Assembly (NCBI GenBank): GCA_964547105.1
Contig: CAZJLO010000010.1
Span: 1 to 53,853, forward strand
Origin: RXOA01 sp964547105
Lineage (GTDB): Bacteria > Bipolaricaulota > Bipolaricaulia > UBA7950 > UBA9294
DNA: 53,853 nt
Reading direction: 5' to 3'
Positions within the stretch are counted from its first letter, which is position 1. Each line of letters starts with the position of its first letter. Of the stretch, positions 7,276 through 15,195 are shown in pieces. The translations under genes were made by a program, and so were the position numbers. The notes beneath the pieces are model-generated. The model was given only the letters and a program-made list of their open reading frames with translations, had not been told where the DNA came from and did not search any database.

Positions 7276-8610
7276 GTGGGGGATGATTGGTCCGGGGGAA
7301 GAAGACATGCTGATGTTGTCTGTCCACTTTGCGGGACGCACTACCCAGTCGGTACGTTGAGCTGTCCCGATTGCCCCGATGTCCTGCTCCGGTCCTGCTA
7401 TGATGTATCGACGTTTCACGTTGCCGACGCGCCGGGGATTTTCCGGTTCGGACATTGGCTCCCGTGCAGGGATAGCGTGGAATGCACGGTTGGGCCGACG
7501 TGCTACCCGAGTGACGGCTTGGCGCGACGACTTGGACTGAAACGGCTGTTTATCGGGTTCAATGGGTACGCCCCCGAGGTCGGAGCGGCAAATCCGACCG
7601 GAAGTTTCAAGGACTTCGAAGCGTTGCCGACACTTCTTCTCTTGAGAGAGTTGGGCGAGGAGTGCGTGGTGCTCGCCTCGGCGGGGAACACGGCTCGTGC
7701 ATTCGCCTATGCGGCAACGCTGCTCGATTTTCCGGTGATTCTCGTTGTCCCTGAGGCGATGAAACACCTGTTGTGGCTTCCGATTGAACCATCACCCTGC
7801 GTGCGGCTCGTCGTGGTTGCAGACAGCAAGGACTACGCGCATGCGATTGGCCTATCAGAACGGATTGCCGAGCATCTGGGGTTCCCAGTGGAGGGGGGCG
7901 CCCGCAATGTGGCCCGGCGAGATGGAATGGGAACCTCGCTCCTCCAATTTGCCGCCTGTTATCATGCGATTCCCGATCACTACGTGCAGGCCATCGGCAG
8001 CGGAACTGGCGCGATAGCCGCCTGGGAGGCCTCGCAGCGGTTGATGTCGGCTGGAGTAGGGACGCATCTTCCCAAGCTCCATCTTGCTCAAAACGCGCCG
8101 TTTGCCCCGATCCACGACGCATGGAGCACCGGCAGTCCGATCCGTGTCCCCCAGGGCGGTGAGGATCTTGCTCGTCAGCGAGACCTCATTTCCCAGGTTG
8201 AGGCGGAGGTTCTTGCCAATCGGACGCCTCCCTATGCGGTGCGCGGCGGTGTCCACGACGCGCTCGTCAGCTCCAATGGGAGCACCTATTCGGTGACCAA
8301 TGCCGAGCTTCGCGCCGCCCGCGTGTTGTTCGAACGTTCGGAACGCCTTCCGATAGGACCGGCTGCTGCCGTTGCTGTCGCCGCGCTGGCGCAAGCCGTG
8401 GAGACGGGACGGATCGCCGGCAACGACCGTGTGTTGCTGAATATCACCGGCAATGGGAACCGACTGGTTCGCCGGGACCATACGCTCCATGAAATCCCCG
8501 TCACTCATCGGGTTGTCGGGGAAGTGCTGCCGGGCTCGGAGATCGATTCGTTGGCGATTTCAACGGCCGGAGGAACGCAGCTGGGACATCAAGCCGTCGC
8601 TGGCAGGTGA
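7276..8610 (+). CDS. Cysteate synthase-family PLP enzyme (threonine synthase-like)
   Basis: This fold-type II PLP enzyme of 444 residues has an N-terminal zinc-ribbon-like cysteine set (CPLCG..CPDC) and then the PLP lysine in GSFKDFEA. SAGNTARAFAYA is the phosphate/carboxylate-binding asparagine loop. The stretches EGGARNVARRDGMGT and QAIGSGTGAIAAWEA are, from memory, hallmarks of archaeal cysteate synthase (phosphoserine plus sulfite gives cysteate, in coenzyme M synthesis). Here the lysine is preceded by NPTG, as in threonine synthase, so the true substrate could differ. The GTG at 7276 has GGAGGG nine bases upstream and begins shortly before the zinc motif; an upstream TTG at 7162 would add an unconserved tail. 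No other coenzyme M genes are nearby. Confidence 0.78.
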   Translation: MGDDWSGGRRHADVVCPLCGTHYPVGTLSCPDCPDVLLRSCYDVSTFHVADAPGIFRFGHWLPCRDSVECTVGPTCYPSDGLARRLGLKRLFIGFNGYAPEVGAANPTGSFKDFEALPTLLLLRELGEECVVLASAGNTARAFAYAATLLDFPVILVVPEAMKHLLWLPIEPSPCVRLVVVADSKDYAHAIGLSERIAEHLGFPVEGGARNVARRDGMGTSLLQFAACYHAIPDHYVQAIGSGTGAIAAWEASQRLMSAGVGTHLPKLHLAQNAPFAPIHDAWSTGSPIRVPQGGEDLARQRDLISQVEAEVLANRTPPYAVRGGVHDALVSSNGSTYSVTNAELRAARVLFERSERLPIGPAAAVAVAALAQAVETGRIAGNDRVLLNITGNGNRLVRRDHTLHEIPVTHRVVGEVLPGSEIDSLAISTAGGTQLGHQAVAGR

Positions 8611-8708
8611 TCGCTGTCACGATCTTGAGCAACGACTGCCGTCCTCCCACGACGACTTCCCGATACAGTGATTGGGACGACGATCTTCGTGCCGGGAGGA
8701 GCTTATCG

Positions 8709-9326
8709 ATGCGACGGGTATTGTGGCTGCTGGTGAGTCTTGCGCTATGTCTCGCCGGGTGCTCGTCTGTTGACCAACCGCCGACAGCGATGCTTGAAGC
8801 AACGTCGTGGGAAGGATTCGCTCCACTTGAAGTCACCTTCTCCGCACGCAAATCAATCGACGATGATGGCATCGCCTGCGTGGAGTGGGATTTCGGAGAG
8901 GGCGATCGCCTTGTTTCCGAAGATCTCACGATGACCTACGTCTATGCATTCCCCGGTGTCTATCCGGTGCGCGTCGTCGTCATCGACACCCAAGGTGCGA
9001 CGGACGACGCTCTGGGAACCGTGATCATCGCCAATCGTGAGCCGATCGCCAATTTTCGCATGACCAATGATGCTCCGGTCACTGGCGAAACGGTGTGGTT
9101 CGATGCGTCCGCCTCACATGATCCGGACGGAGATCCGCTCACCTATCGGTGGAGTTTCGCAGGCGGCGCTGCCGTCGGTGAAGATGTCTCGCACCGGTTC
9201 GTTCGCATCGGCCTGACAGTGGTCACGCTGACCGTCGAAGACGGGCGTGGCGGATGCGCCAGCACGTCCCACGAGCTGAATGTTCTTGATCCCAGCGCCG
9301 TCATCGGCGGCGGCTGCGGGCGCTGA
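8709..9326 (+). CDS. PKD-domain lipoprotein with two PKD repeats
   Basis: This 205-residue lipoprotein has the signal sequence MRRVLWLLVSLALCLAGC, with a clear lipobox and a GGGAGGA ribosome site. It contains two PKD repeats. The first has FSARKSIDDDG and WDFGEGD; the second has FDASASHDPDGDPLTYRWSFAGG, the classic PKD core. It ends in a glycine/cysteine tail (GGGCGR). PKD domains mediate protein-protein or carbohydrate contacts outside the cell. It opens a run of envelope genes in one orientation with the two thioredoxin fusions that follow and may hold or recruit them, which is an inference from position and shared domains. Confidence 0.86.
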   Translation: MRRVLWLLVSLALCLAGCSSVDQPPTAMLEATSWEGFAPLEVTFSARKSIDDDGIACVEWDFGEGDRLVSEDLTMTYVYAFPGVYPVRVVVIDTQGATDDALGTVIIANREPIANFRMTNDAPVTGETVWFDASASHDPDGDPLTYRWSFAGGAAVGEDVSHRFVRIGLTVVTLTVEDGRGGCASTSHELNVLDPSAVIGGGCGR

Positions 9327-9429
9327 TCACGCTGCACCCACCCACTCTCTGACGGTTGCTTTCCCTTGGCTCCGATTCGTGTAAACTTGTGCCTCGGAAG
9401 ATTCTGAGTTCTCGGCATGAAAGGACTCC

Positions 9430-10293
9430 ATGGGACAGGGAAAGATCTTTGGGATTGCCGTGGGAATCACCCTCCTTGTTGCGATCCTCGCTTCGCTGAA
9501 GTGGGATGCGACGGCTTCGCCGCCGATTGCAGAAGTCACCGCGATGAAGCAAGAGAACACGGCCGGATCGTTGACCGTACAACTCAGCGCCGCCCAATCA
9601 TTTGACGCGGAAGGAAACGTGGTGGTGTACCAATGGGTTTTCGGGGACGGAACCACCGGTTCGGGTGAATCGGTGGTGCACACCTATCCTTCTCCGGGGA
9701 CGTATCTGATGACGCTCTTTGTCGCCGACGATCAAGGCGAGACCGCTCGAATTACCGAGCAGATCATGATACCGATCGAAGCCCAGACAGTATCGCCGAC
9801 GCCGACCTCTGCGCACCCCGCGTCAGCCCGAATGGATAGGACGGCTGGGCTGTCGATAGGAAGCTCGGTGGGGCAGCTGGCGCCGGAATTCGCGCTCGAA
9901 TCGCTGGACGGAGAGCGATTCGTTCTGTCGGAAGCCCGAGGATTTGTCGTCGTGCTCGACTTCTGGTCAAGCGGGTGCGGTGCGTGCCAGGCGACGATGC
10001 CCAGGCTTGTTGGCGTGCAGCAGCAACTTCCGGCGGGAAACATCCTGTTCGTCGGGATCTCACTCGACCGCGACGCGTCATCGGCGGCGCGCTACATCGC
10101 TCGGTACGGATTTCAGGGGATCACGCTGTGGCAATCGGTTTCGGCGAGCCGATCGGTGATGACTCGCTACGGCGTGAGTTCGGTTCCGACCACATTCGTG
10201 ATCGATCCTTCGGGGGTCGTTCGATTCCGCGGATATCGATCCGAACTTGATGCCGAGATTGTGCAGAGTATCGTCCGGATGGCAAACGGCTAG
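9430..10293 (+). CDS. Membrane-anchored PKD-TlpA thioredoxin fusion, copy 1
   Basis: The 287-residue protein has one N-terminal hydrophobic segment (about residues 6-22) that anchors or exports it. A PKD domain follows (about 33-115, core YQWVFGDGTTGSG), then a Ser/Thr/Pro-rich linker and a TlpA/ResA-type thioredoxin domain (about 145-287). The redox motif is Cys183-Gly-Ala-Cys186 within FWSSGCGACQ. The cis-proline loop is VSSVPTTFVID. TlpA proteins reduce or isomerise disulfides outside the cytoplasm, for example in cytochrome maturation. The CGAC pair differs from the CAPC of the next gene, which may tune redox potential. The start is supported by AAGGA just upstream. Confidence 0.88.
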   Translation: MGQGKIFGIAVGITLLVAILASLKWDATASPPIAEVTAMKQENTAGSLTVQLSAAQSFDAEGNVVVYQWVFGDGTTGSGESVVHTYPSPGTYLMTLFVADDQGETARITEQIMIPIEAQTVSPTPTSAHPASARMDRTAGLSIGSSVGQLAPEFALESLDGERFVLSEARGFVVVLDFWSSGCGACQATMPRLVGVQQQLPAGNILFVGISLDRDASSAARYIARYGFQGITLWQSVSASRSVMTRYGVSSVPTTFVIDPSGVVRFRGYRSELDAEIVQSIVRMANG

Positions 10294-10326
10294 GCGGATC
10301 AGAAGTGGGAAGGAGGTTCTCCGACC

Positions 10327-11097
10327 ATGCAACGTGTCCTTTCCGTCTTGGTGTGCGTGCTTCTCGCGGGAGCGAGTGCTGTGTCGGCGGCCGGGATCAG
10401 GCCCGAAGCTTCGTTTGTCCGTGACGTAGTTGCGAGGGAGGATCTGCTTTCCGTCCGCTTCGATGCGTCCGCTTCCGTCGGGGGGAGTGGAGAGATCGCA
10501 TCGATTCAGTGGGTTTTCGGAGACGGTTACTCCGGATCAGGTTCGACTGTAACTCACACGTACCGGCAGAGCGGCTGGTATGTCGTAACCTTGGTGGTCG
10601 CCAACGAGCACGGATCTCGTGATACCTTGGAAGCGCTCATCAATCTTGCCGAACCGACAGGGGTCTATCCGATCGGTTTCGAAGTCGGTCAAGCGGCGCC
10701 GCAATTCTCGCTTGCCGACGGAGACGGGAACCTTGTCTCCCTGACCGATTTCTACGGGAAGGTCATCCTTCTTGATTTCTGGGCCAGCTACTGCGCTCCG
10801 TGTTTGATCGGCTTGCCTCGTCTCTACGAAATGGAACGAACATACGGCGATCGCGGCCTCGTTCTTGTCCCGGTCTCCGTCGACCGCACGGAGGCGAGGA
10901 TGGTGGATGCTCTGACCGATATGGGAGTTCTGGATTCGCTCCACTTGTGGGGGTCGAGAACGGCCTCTCAAGAAGTCAAAGCGTTGTTCAATGTCCGCGG
11001 CATCCCGCACACGTTCTTGATTGACCGAAACGGCGTCATCCGGTTCTCGGGAGACCCCGACGAACTGACCGAAGCGATGATCCTGCGGCTGCTTTGA
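10327..11097 (+). CDS. Secreted PKD-TlpA thioredoxin fusion, copy 2
   Basis: This 256-residue paralogue of the preceding gene lies 33 bp downstream, with a strong GGAAGGAGGT ribosome site. A Sec signal peptide with a likely cleavage after VSAA is followed by a single PKD domain (about 27-110, core IQWVFGDGYSGSG). The TlpA/ResA domain (about 118-256) has Cys156-Ala-Pro-Cys159 in WASYCAPC and the cis-Pro loop VRGIPHTFLID. Unlike copy 1 it seems to be released rather than membrane-anchored. The two probably form a tandem duplication with divergence of both anchoring and active-site sequence. No DsbD/CcdA electron donor is encoded in this window. Confidence 0.88.
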   Translation: MQRVLSVLVCVLLAGASAVSAAGIRPEASFVRDVVAREDLLSVRFDASASVGGSGEIASIQWVFGDGYSGSGSTVTHTYRQSGWYVVTLVVANEHGSRDTLEALINLAEPTGVYPIGFEVGQAAPQFSLADGDGNLVSLTDFYGKVILLDFWASYCAPCLIGLPRLYEMERTYGDRGLVLVPVSVDRTEARMVDALTDMGVLDSLHLWGSRTASQEVKALFNVRGIPHTFLIDRNGVIRFSGDPDELTEAMILRLL

Positions 11098-11226
11098 CCA
11101 CACTGGTCGCTTGCCCTCTGGACTGAAGCGATGATCATGGAGCGGAGAGCTCCCGCGCACCCGCCGGTTGATCGCCGCAAGGCATTTCGAAGCCGGAGAT
11201 CACTCGGCTTACCACTCCTGGAACGG

Positions 11227-11255
11227 TTGATCCTCGTTCCGTTGCCGCTTATCCT
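11227..11255 (+). promoter_or_regulatory. Predicted promoter of the parvulin foldase gene
   Basis: TTGATC (11227-11232) and TATCCT (11250-11255) are separated by exactly 17 bp. The ATG at 11276 follows with a GAGGAGGGAG ribosome site in a very short leader. A 6-bp inverted repeat GGAACG..CGTTCC (11220-11240) surrounds the -35 box and could be an operator. Confidence 0.5.
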
Positions 11256-11275
11256 ACTCACAACGAGGAGGGAGA

Positions 11276-12784
11276 ATGGATCTTCGTGTTCTACTTGGCC
11301 TGTTGGCAGTGGTGGTGCTTGCGGTGGCGTTGCTTGCACCGACAAATAACGTGGGGCCGGAGCCGGATGCGGTTGTCGAGACGGAGGTGTCTTCCGAGGG
11401 GAGTATCTCGGCGGAGCTTCTTGCGCGCATTGATGAGATCGAGCCGCCCGGGCTTAGCGACGCGAGGAATACCCCGAAGCCGGAGCCGTACCAAGTCCCG
11501 TGTCCATTCGCCGGCGGGCCGATCGACCCGGTGGGCGCTGTCGATGGCAACTCCATCTCGTATGATCTGTTCTCCGACACGTACGTGCGGCTTGTCGAGC
11601 AATATCTTGCTGCGCTTGGAGTTCCGGCGGACGCTGTGGGAGCCACGCTTGCCGGGGCCCAAGGTGCCGAGCTTCAGATGGGGCTTGTACGAAACGCGTT
11701 CGAGGTCTTGGTTCAAGATGCGCTATTCCGGGCCGAGCTTGATGCTCGCGGGGTCGTCATCACCGAAGAGACGGTAGATGAAGTGTTCGAGCGACAGTAC
11801 ACCAGCTTTCTCGATCGATCTCAGATCACGGAGTCTCAGCTCGAAGCGTACGCCCGATCACAGGGGACCAGCCTTGAGGAATTCCGCGCCATGTACCGCG
11901 AGCGGGCCGCGCTCGATCTCGAATTCAAGGCGTTGGTGCGCGCGGTGACCGAGCATGTCGTCACCGAGGACGAAATGCGGCTGTACTACAATCTGCACCC
12001 CAATGAGTTCGTCACGCCTCCAGAGATCCGTCTTTCACAGATCCTCGTTCCGAGCGACGACCTTGCGCGAAACCTGTTGGTCCAGTTGTCGGAAGGAGCA
12101 TCGTTTGCAGAGTTGGCAAGCCAGTATTCGGCAGATGCGTCAGCTGCCGACGGCGGGGACATGGGGTGGATCCGCGCCGGCGATTATGTTGCCGATGTGG
12201 AGGAAGCCGCGTTCGATCTTCCTGTAGGCCAATTGAGCGACGTGGTCGAATCGACGGTCGGCTATCACATTCTGCTCGTCCGGGATCGCCACGAAGCGGA
12301 GCAGCTTTCATTTGAGGATGCGCGCACGGTGTACGGCGATGTGATGCTCGAAGCGATGAGCGCCGATATCTTCTCCGCCTGGTATGAGGAAGCTCGTGCC
12401 GGTGCCAGCATTGTGGCATTCGAGCCGATCACCGATGCTTACTTGTCCTGGCAAGTCGATCTCGATCGGAGCATCGCGGTGATTACGGCTGCAATCGGTG
12501 AGGGGGAGACGGTCGATCCGTACGCGCCGTACTTCCTGGGACGACTCTACGAGCAGAAGATCGCTTCGCTGAACGGACAGCTTGCTGCGGTGCAGGCGGC
12601 CGGTCCGCTTGCGGGTGAAACATTGGACCTCGTCACGCAGATCATGATCGAGATCGAAACGAGCCGCGCCAAGGCGATTAGCGCTTACCGTGACGCGATG
12701 AATGCGGTCGGAGAGGATGCGACGATCGAGTTGCGGATCGCGGAACTGGAGGGACGTTCGGAACCAAACGAGAATCTTGGCTGA
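11276..12784 (+). CDS. Membrane-anchored SurA/PrsA-like peptidyl-prolyl isomerase (parvulin)
   Basis: A 502-residue extracytoplasmic foldase. Residues about 4-20 form a signal anchor. About 80-230 is a helical SurA_N-like chaperone region (GAVDGNSISYDLFSDTYVRLVEQ..), and about 250-350 is a parvulin/PpiC domain recognisable from PPEIRLSQILV, FAELASQYSADASAADGGDMGWI and VGYHILLVRDR. A further 150-residue C-terminal helical extension, unlike standard SurA, may form an extra arm. It would help secreted or outer-membrane proteins fold, which fits its place directly after the two secreted thioredoxins and before a barrel-like protein. The start has GAGGAGGGAG immediately upstream. Confidence 0.88.
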   Translation: MDLRVLLGLLAVVVLAVALLAPTNNVGPEPDAVVETEVSSEGSISAELLARIDEIEPPGLSDARNTPKPEPYQVPCPFAGGPIDPVGAVDGNSISYDLFSDTYVRLVEQYLAALGVPADAVGATLAGAQGAELQMGLVRNAFEVLVQDALFRAELDARGVVITEETVDEVFERQYTSFLDRSQITESQLEAYARSQGTSLEEFRAMYRERAALDLEFKALVRAVTEHVVTEDEMRLYYNLHPNEFVTPPEIRLSQILVPSDDLARNLLVQLSEGASFAELASQYSADASAADGGDMGWIRAGDYVADVEEAAFDLPVGQLSDVVESTVGYHILLVRDRHEAEQLSFEDARTVYGDVMLEAMSADIFSAWYEEARAGASIVAFEPITDAYLSWQVDLDRSIAVITAAIGEGETVDPYAPYFLGRLYEQKIASLNGQLAAVQAAGPLAGETLDLVTQIMIEIETSRAKAISAYRDAMNAVGEDATIELRIAELEGRSEPNENLG

Positions 12785-12961
12785 CAAAGAAGTAACAAGA
12801 CATGAAGCCAAGACCGCGGACGGCTTTGCGGCGGTGTTCTCCCAGGGCAACCGGCAACGGTGCATGATGGTGGTGCCTGGTTGCCGGGTGCATATCGATC
12901 TCGATCTGATTCCTGAACATCGGGGAATGAGTGGGAAGTGAGCTGAGCGGACCGGTGTCTG

Positions 12962-12991
12962 GAACTCGGGCACTGCATGTGCCCGCAGTTC
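12962..12991. terminator. Stem-loop downstream of the foldase gene
   Basis: GAACTCGGGCAC pairs with GTGCCCG(c)AGTTC through a single-base bulge, giving 12 bp with a TGCAT loop. It is about 180 bp after the foldase stop codon and has no U-tract on either strand. It could be a terminator or an RNA 3' end barrier. Confidence 0.35.
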
Positions 12992-13029
12992 AAGGGAACG
13001 TGTTCCGTTCACAAGCCCACCTGTGGCCT

Positions 13030-13058
13030 TTGGTAACGACGCCGGCGCGAACTATGCT
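13030..13058 (+). promoter_or_regulatory. Orphan promoter-like element in gene-free sequence
   Basis: TTGGTA (13030-13035) and TATGCT (13053-13058) are separated by 17 bp. No gene follows on this strand, but a 12-bp hairpin starts about 30 nt after the predicted initiation site. A small RNA of about 70 nt is one explanation. Confidence 0.3.
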
Positions 13059-13095
13059 CGTCATGCAACCGCGTTATACATGCCTCCTTGAGCCA

Positions 13096-13131
13096 GGGAG
13101 GGAGACGACACACCCAACACGTCTCCCTCCC
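13096..13131. terminator. Perfect 12-bp stem-loop (possible terminator or small-RNA hairpin)
   Basis: GGGAGGGAGACG and CGTCTCCCTCCC are exact complements around a 12-nt loop. It lies about 220 bp beyond the stop of the minus-strand barrel gene and about 30 nt downstream of a plus-strand promoter-like pair. Neither side has a run of T. Confidence 0.45.
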
Positions 13132-13351
13132 GCCCTCCATTCCAGAGCATGCGATGGGTTGCGGGGGAGGTCAGCCCCAGGCACAAGGCCGCTTGACCGG
13201 GTCCGAGGATCAGACAGCCGATGATTCAACCGGAAACAAGCCCCCGCGCCGCGGTGTGACGACATGTCCGATTTCGCCGGAGATCCGCCTTGCGGGCGAC
13301 GACCGTCCCCGAGCAGTCGGCTGCCGGTTGGGTTCTCTCTCACCGCTTGGG

Positions 13352-14008
13352 TCAGTCGTCTTGTCGCCAGCGCCTCAGCACGTCCCCATCATTGCATACG
13401 GCACACGGGATCGGCTCGAGCTCGAGCGACTGGATGGCTTCCGCCGACGAATCCTCAGCTTCTGTCGATGCTGCGCCGATCACGTCGGCCGGCGCGGAAG
13501 AGAATGCGAACAGATCCACGCGGAAGCCGAAGTAGACGCTGGCTTCCCCGAATTGGATGTTCTCCAGCGGCGATGTCCAGTTCATCTCAGCAAAAACGGA
13601 GAACGGAATCCCGCGTTCGCTCAAAGAAAGCTCCACTCCGCCGACGGCGAGGAGGAAGCCCTGTGTGCTTCCAAGCGATGGGATCGTAATTGCCTCCGCT
13701 CCTACCGCGGCATAGGGGAAGAGAATGTCCAGGACGGGAACCCGCAGTTTCACTTGGCCGTAGTACAGGAGGGGCGAAGAGCTATCTCCGAGCGACTCCA
13801 ACGAATCCCAGAGGATTCCTCCATCGATGGCGACGTAATCGAATGTTCCGTTGACGGTGATGAACGTTGCTGCGACATCCGTCTCTGCCTCAGTATGTAG
13901 TTTCACGCCGACGCCGATCTGCCCTCCCAGCGTTGCCGAAGCCCAAGCGGTGATGAATAGAAGCGCAAGAGCCAACTTCCTGATCCCTGCCAGATCCAGA
14001 TCACGCAT
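13352..14008 (-). CDS. Small predicted outer-membrane barrel protein
   Basis: The 218-residue protein starts at the ATG whose complement is at 14006-14008, just after a perfect GGAGGT ribosome site; an upstream in-frame ATG lacks one. An N-terminal helix with a signal peptide (LALALLFITAWASATLGG) precedes alternating amphipathic strands rich in Gly, Phe and Tyr (QIGVGVKLHTEAE, FPYAAVGAEAITI, SVYFGFRVDLFAF), as in 8-stranded barrels. The last 50 residues (SSAPADVIGAASTEAEDSSAEA.., then CAVCNDGD) look disordered. I do not recognise a named family; membership in the outer membrane is inferred from strand pattern only. Confidence 0.7.
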   Translation of the reverse strand: MRDLDLAGIRKLALALLFITAWASATLGGQIGVGVKLHTEAETDVAATFITVNGTFDYVAIDGGILWDSLESLGDSSSPLLYYGQVKLRVPVLDILFPYAAVGAEAITIPSLGSTQGFLLAVGGVELSLSERGIPFSVFAEMNWTSPLENIQFGEASVYFGFRVDLFAFSSAPADVIGAASTEAEDSSAEAIQSLELEPIPCAVCNDGDVLRRWRQDD

Positions 14009-14303
14009 GCTACCTCCAATTCGATCGAAGGAATGCACCGAGCCGCGGCGTTGCCGCCGGCACCGGTCGCATCCCCCCTGATTTCCTCGCTGCTATAGCG
14101 AGTATCGGCTGAGGGTTGCAGTCTTGTGCATGGCAGAAGGCTTTTTGCGGGGTGACACGTGTCGCGATGGCAAGGGTCGAGGGGGGACGAGAACGGATGG
14201 AGAGAGCTCTACGCTACGGATGGTTGATCAGGAAGAGTCTCATCGGTCGGCCTTGGATGAGGGGGCCGGAGCGAAAGCGCTGCAGAAAGAGTGAGGTGTG
14301 ATT
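14009..14303. other. Divergent intergenic region with a hairpin and a palindrome
   Basis: This stretch separates the minus-strand barrel gene from the plus-strand hypothetical gene. It contains a 6-bp hairpin CTCGCT-GCTAT-AGCGAG (14086-14102) and a perfect 10-bp palindrome GACACGTGTC (14154-14163) that could be a regulator site. I found no well-spaced promoter pair on either strand. Confidence 0.4.
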
Positions 14304-14966
14304 GTGAACACGACGAGCAGTCTATGGATCCTTGGAATCGTTCTGGGTGTAGCCGTGATCGCGTGGGGCGTTGTCGGAACGCAACCCACCGCGCCGATCG
14401 ATGATGTGGCGGCGGTGGCAACGGAAACGGAGGTTGCCAGCGTAGAAGGCACGGATGTCAATGCCGGGACATTGGGCGAGGATTGCATTGTCATCGCCAC
14501 GCCTCTCAAGCACCTTGAGCTGTTGGACCCCATCTACTCTGAGAAAGCGGTCTTTGTCGACGATCGGATCATGATCGCTTTTCACGTGCCGCTGACCGAG
14601 GAAGGGATCGCGATGAGCGAGCTTGCATTCCAACTCGAGAACCGGTGTGATGATGTTATTGCCGTTGTCTGGGACCGCTGCTCGATCCAGCTTCCCGGTG
14701 CGGACACCGTCAACATCATGCACGAAGAAATGGCGTACGACGATCGGATGGACCTGACGCCGCCGACGTCGATCGCGCCGGGAGGGCTCCTACTCGACAC
14801 GGCCGTTCCCGTCTCGGAAGTCTGCTATTCGGACGAAGGCTGGTATGTCACCAACAACATCCTCGATAACGGACCGTTCCTGTTCGTGCTTGCCCTCGAG
14901 GTTGCGGATCCTTGCTGCCCCGAGCGGCAGATCGAGTACTACACGTTCCGATTCGTCATCCGCTAG
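14304..14966 (+). CDS. Membrane-anchored protein of unknown function
   Basis: I do not recognise a family. The 220-residue protein begins at a GTG with GAGGTG five bases upstream (another GTG lies two codons earlier). It has one hydrophobic segment (about residues 6-22, LWILGIVLGVAVIAWGVVG) and then a Thr/Glu/Val-rich linker. A folded extracytoplasmic domain follows, with several cysteines (EDC, NRCDD, DRCS, EVCYS, DPCCPE) that could form disulfides and beta-strand stretches such as FLFVLALEV. Position near secreted thioredoxins and a foldase makes it a plausible client or partner, but that is only context. Confidence 0.7.
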   Translation: MNTTSSLWILGIVLGVAVIAWGVVGTQPTAPIDDVAAVATETEVASVEGTDVNAGTLGEDCIVIATPLKHLELLDPIYSEKAVFVDDRIMIAFHVPLTEEGIAMSELAFQLENRCDDVIAVVWDRCSIQLPGADTVNIMHEEMAYDDRMDLTPPTSIAPGGLLLDTAVPVSEVCYSDEGWYVTNNILDNGPFLFVLALEVADPCCPERQIEYYTFRFVIR

Positions 14967-15029
14967 CTTCGAAGGCTGCAGCGACCAACGCTTTCCTTTT
15001 CGGCAGCGCGGCGCAATATGGATGTGGGT

Positions 15030-15094
15030 GATGTCTCCGCATTCGGGGAAGATTCCCTCGGATGCGGAGACATCCCTATCGAAGGGGTTTCGAT
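15030..15094. terminator. Long stem-loop plus second hairpin upstream of the BtpA operon
   Basis: A 45-nt element (15030-15074) folds into a near-continuous 21-bp stem: a 16-bp outer arm with one G-T pair (GATGTCTCCGCATTCG with CGGATGCGGAGACATC), one bulged T, and an inner GGGAA/TTCCC. A second hairpin ATCGAA-GGGGT-TTCGAT follows at 15078-15094. It begins 64 nt after the previous stop codon and ends 65 nt before the BtpA -35 box. There is no U-tract. It may stop transcription or end a processed transcript. Confidence 0.5.
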
Positions 15095-15158
15095 TCCCTC
15101 CCACTCGGCTGTCCGCAATTCCCGCCGAACTCGGAGAGACGATTCCCGGGACTTGATG

Positions 15159-15187
15159 TTGCAGCGAACGGCTGCCCGCTGTACGGT
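15159..15187 (+). promoter_or_regulatory. Predicted promoter of the BtpA-PfkB-YjbQ operon, leaderless
   Basis: TTGCAG (15159-15164) and TACGGT (15182-15187) are separated by 17 bp. The ATG at 15196 starts only 8 bases after the -10 box and no Shine-Dalgarno sequence precedes it, so the transcript probably begins at the start codon. Confidence 0.55.
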
Positions 15188-15195
15188 CACGCGTT

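Larger units (their letters stand above)
12785..13351. other. 567-bp gene-free stretch between convergent genes, rich in inverted repeats
   Basis: I see no convincing coding region. The stretch holds several hairpins: GGCAACC..GGTTGCC around 12846-12886, the 12-bp stem at 12962-12991, GGAAC-GT-GTTCC at about 12995-13006, and the 12-bp stem at 13096-13131. A promoter-like pair at 13030-13058 points towards the last hairpin. It lies between the foldase gene and the barrel-like gene that is read towards it. Confidence 0.6.

Noticed and set aside
13088..13900. 270-residue plus-strand frame across the barrel gene
   Set aside because: It runs antisense to the minus-strand gene that has a signal peptide and a perfect GGAGGT site; the plus frame has neither.
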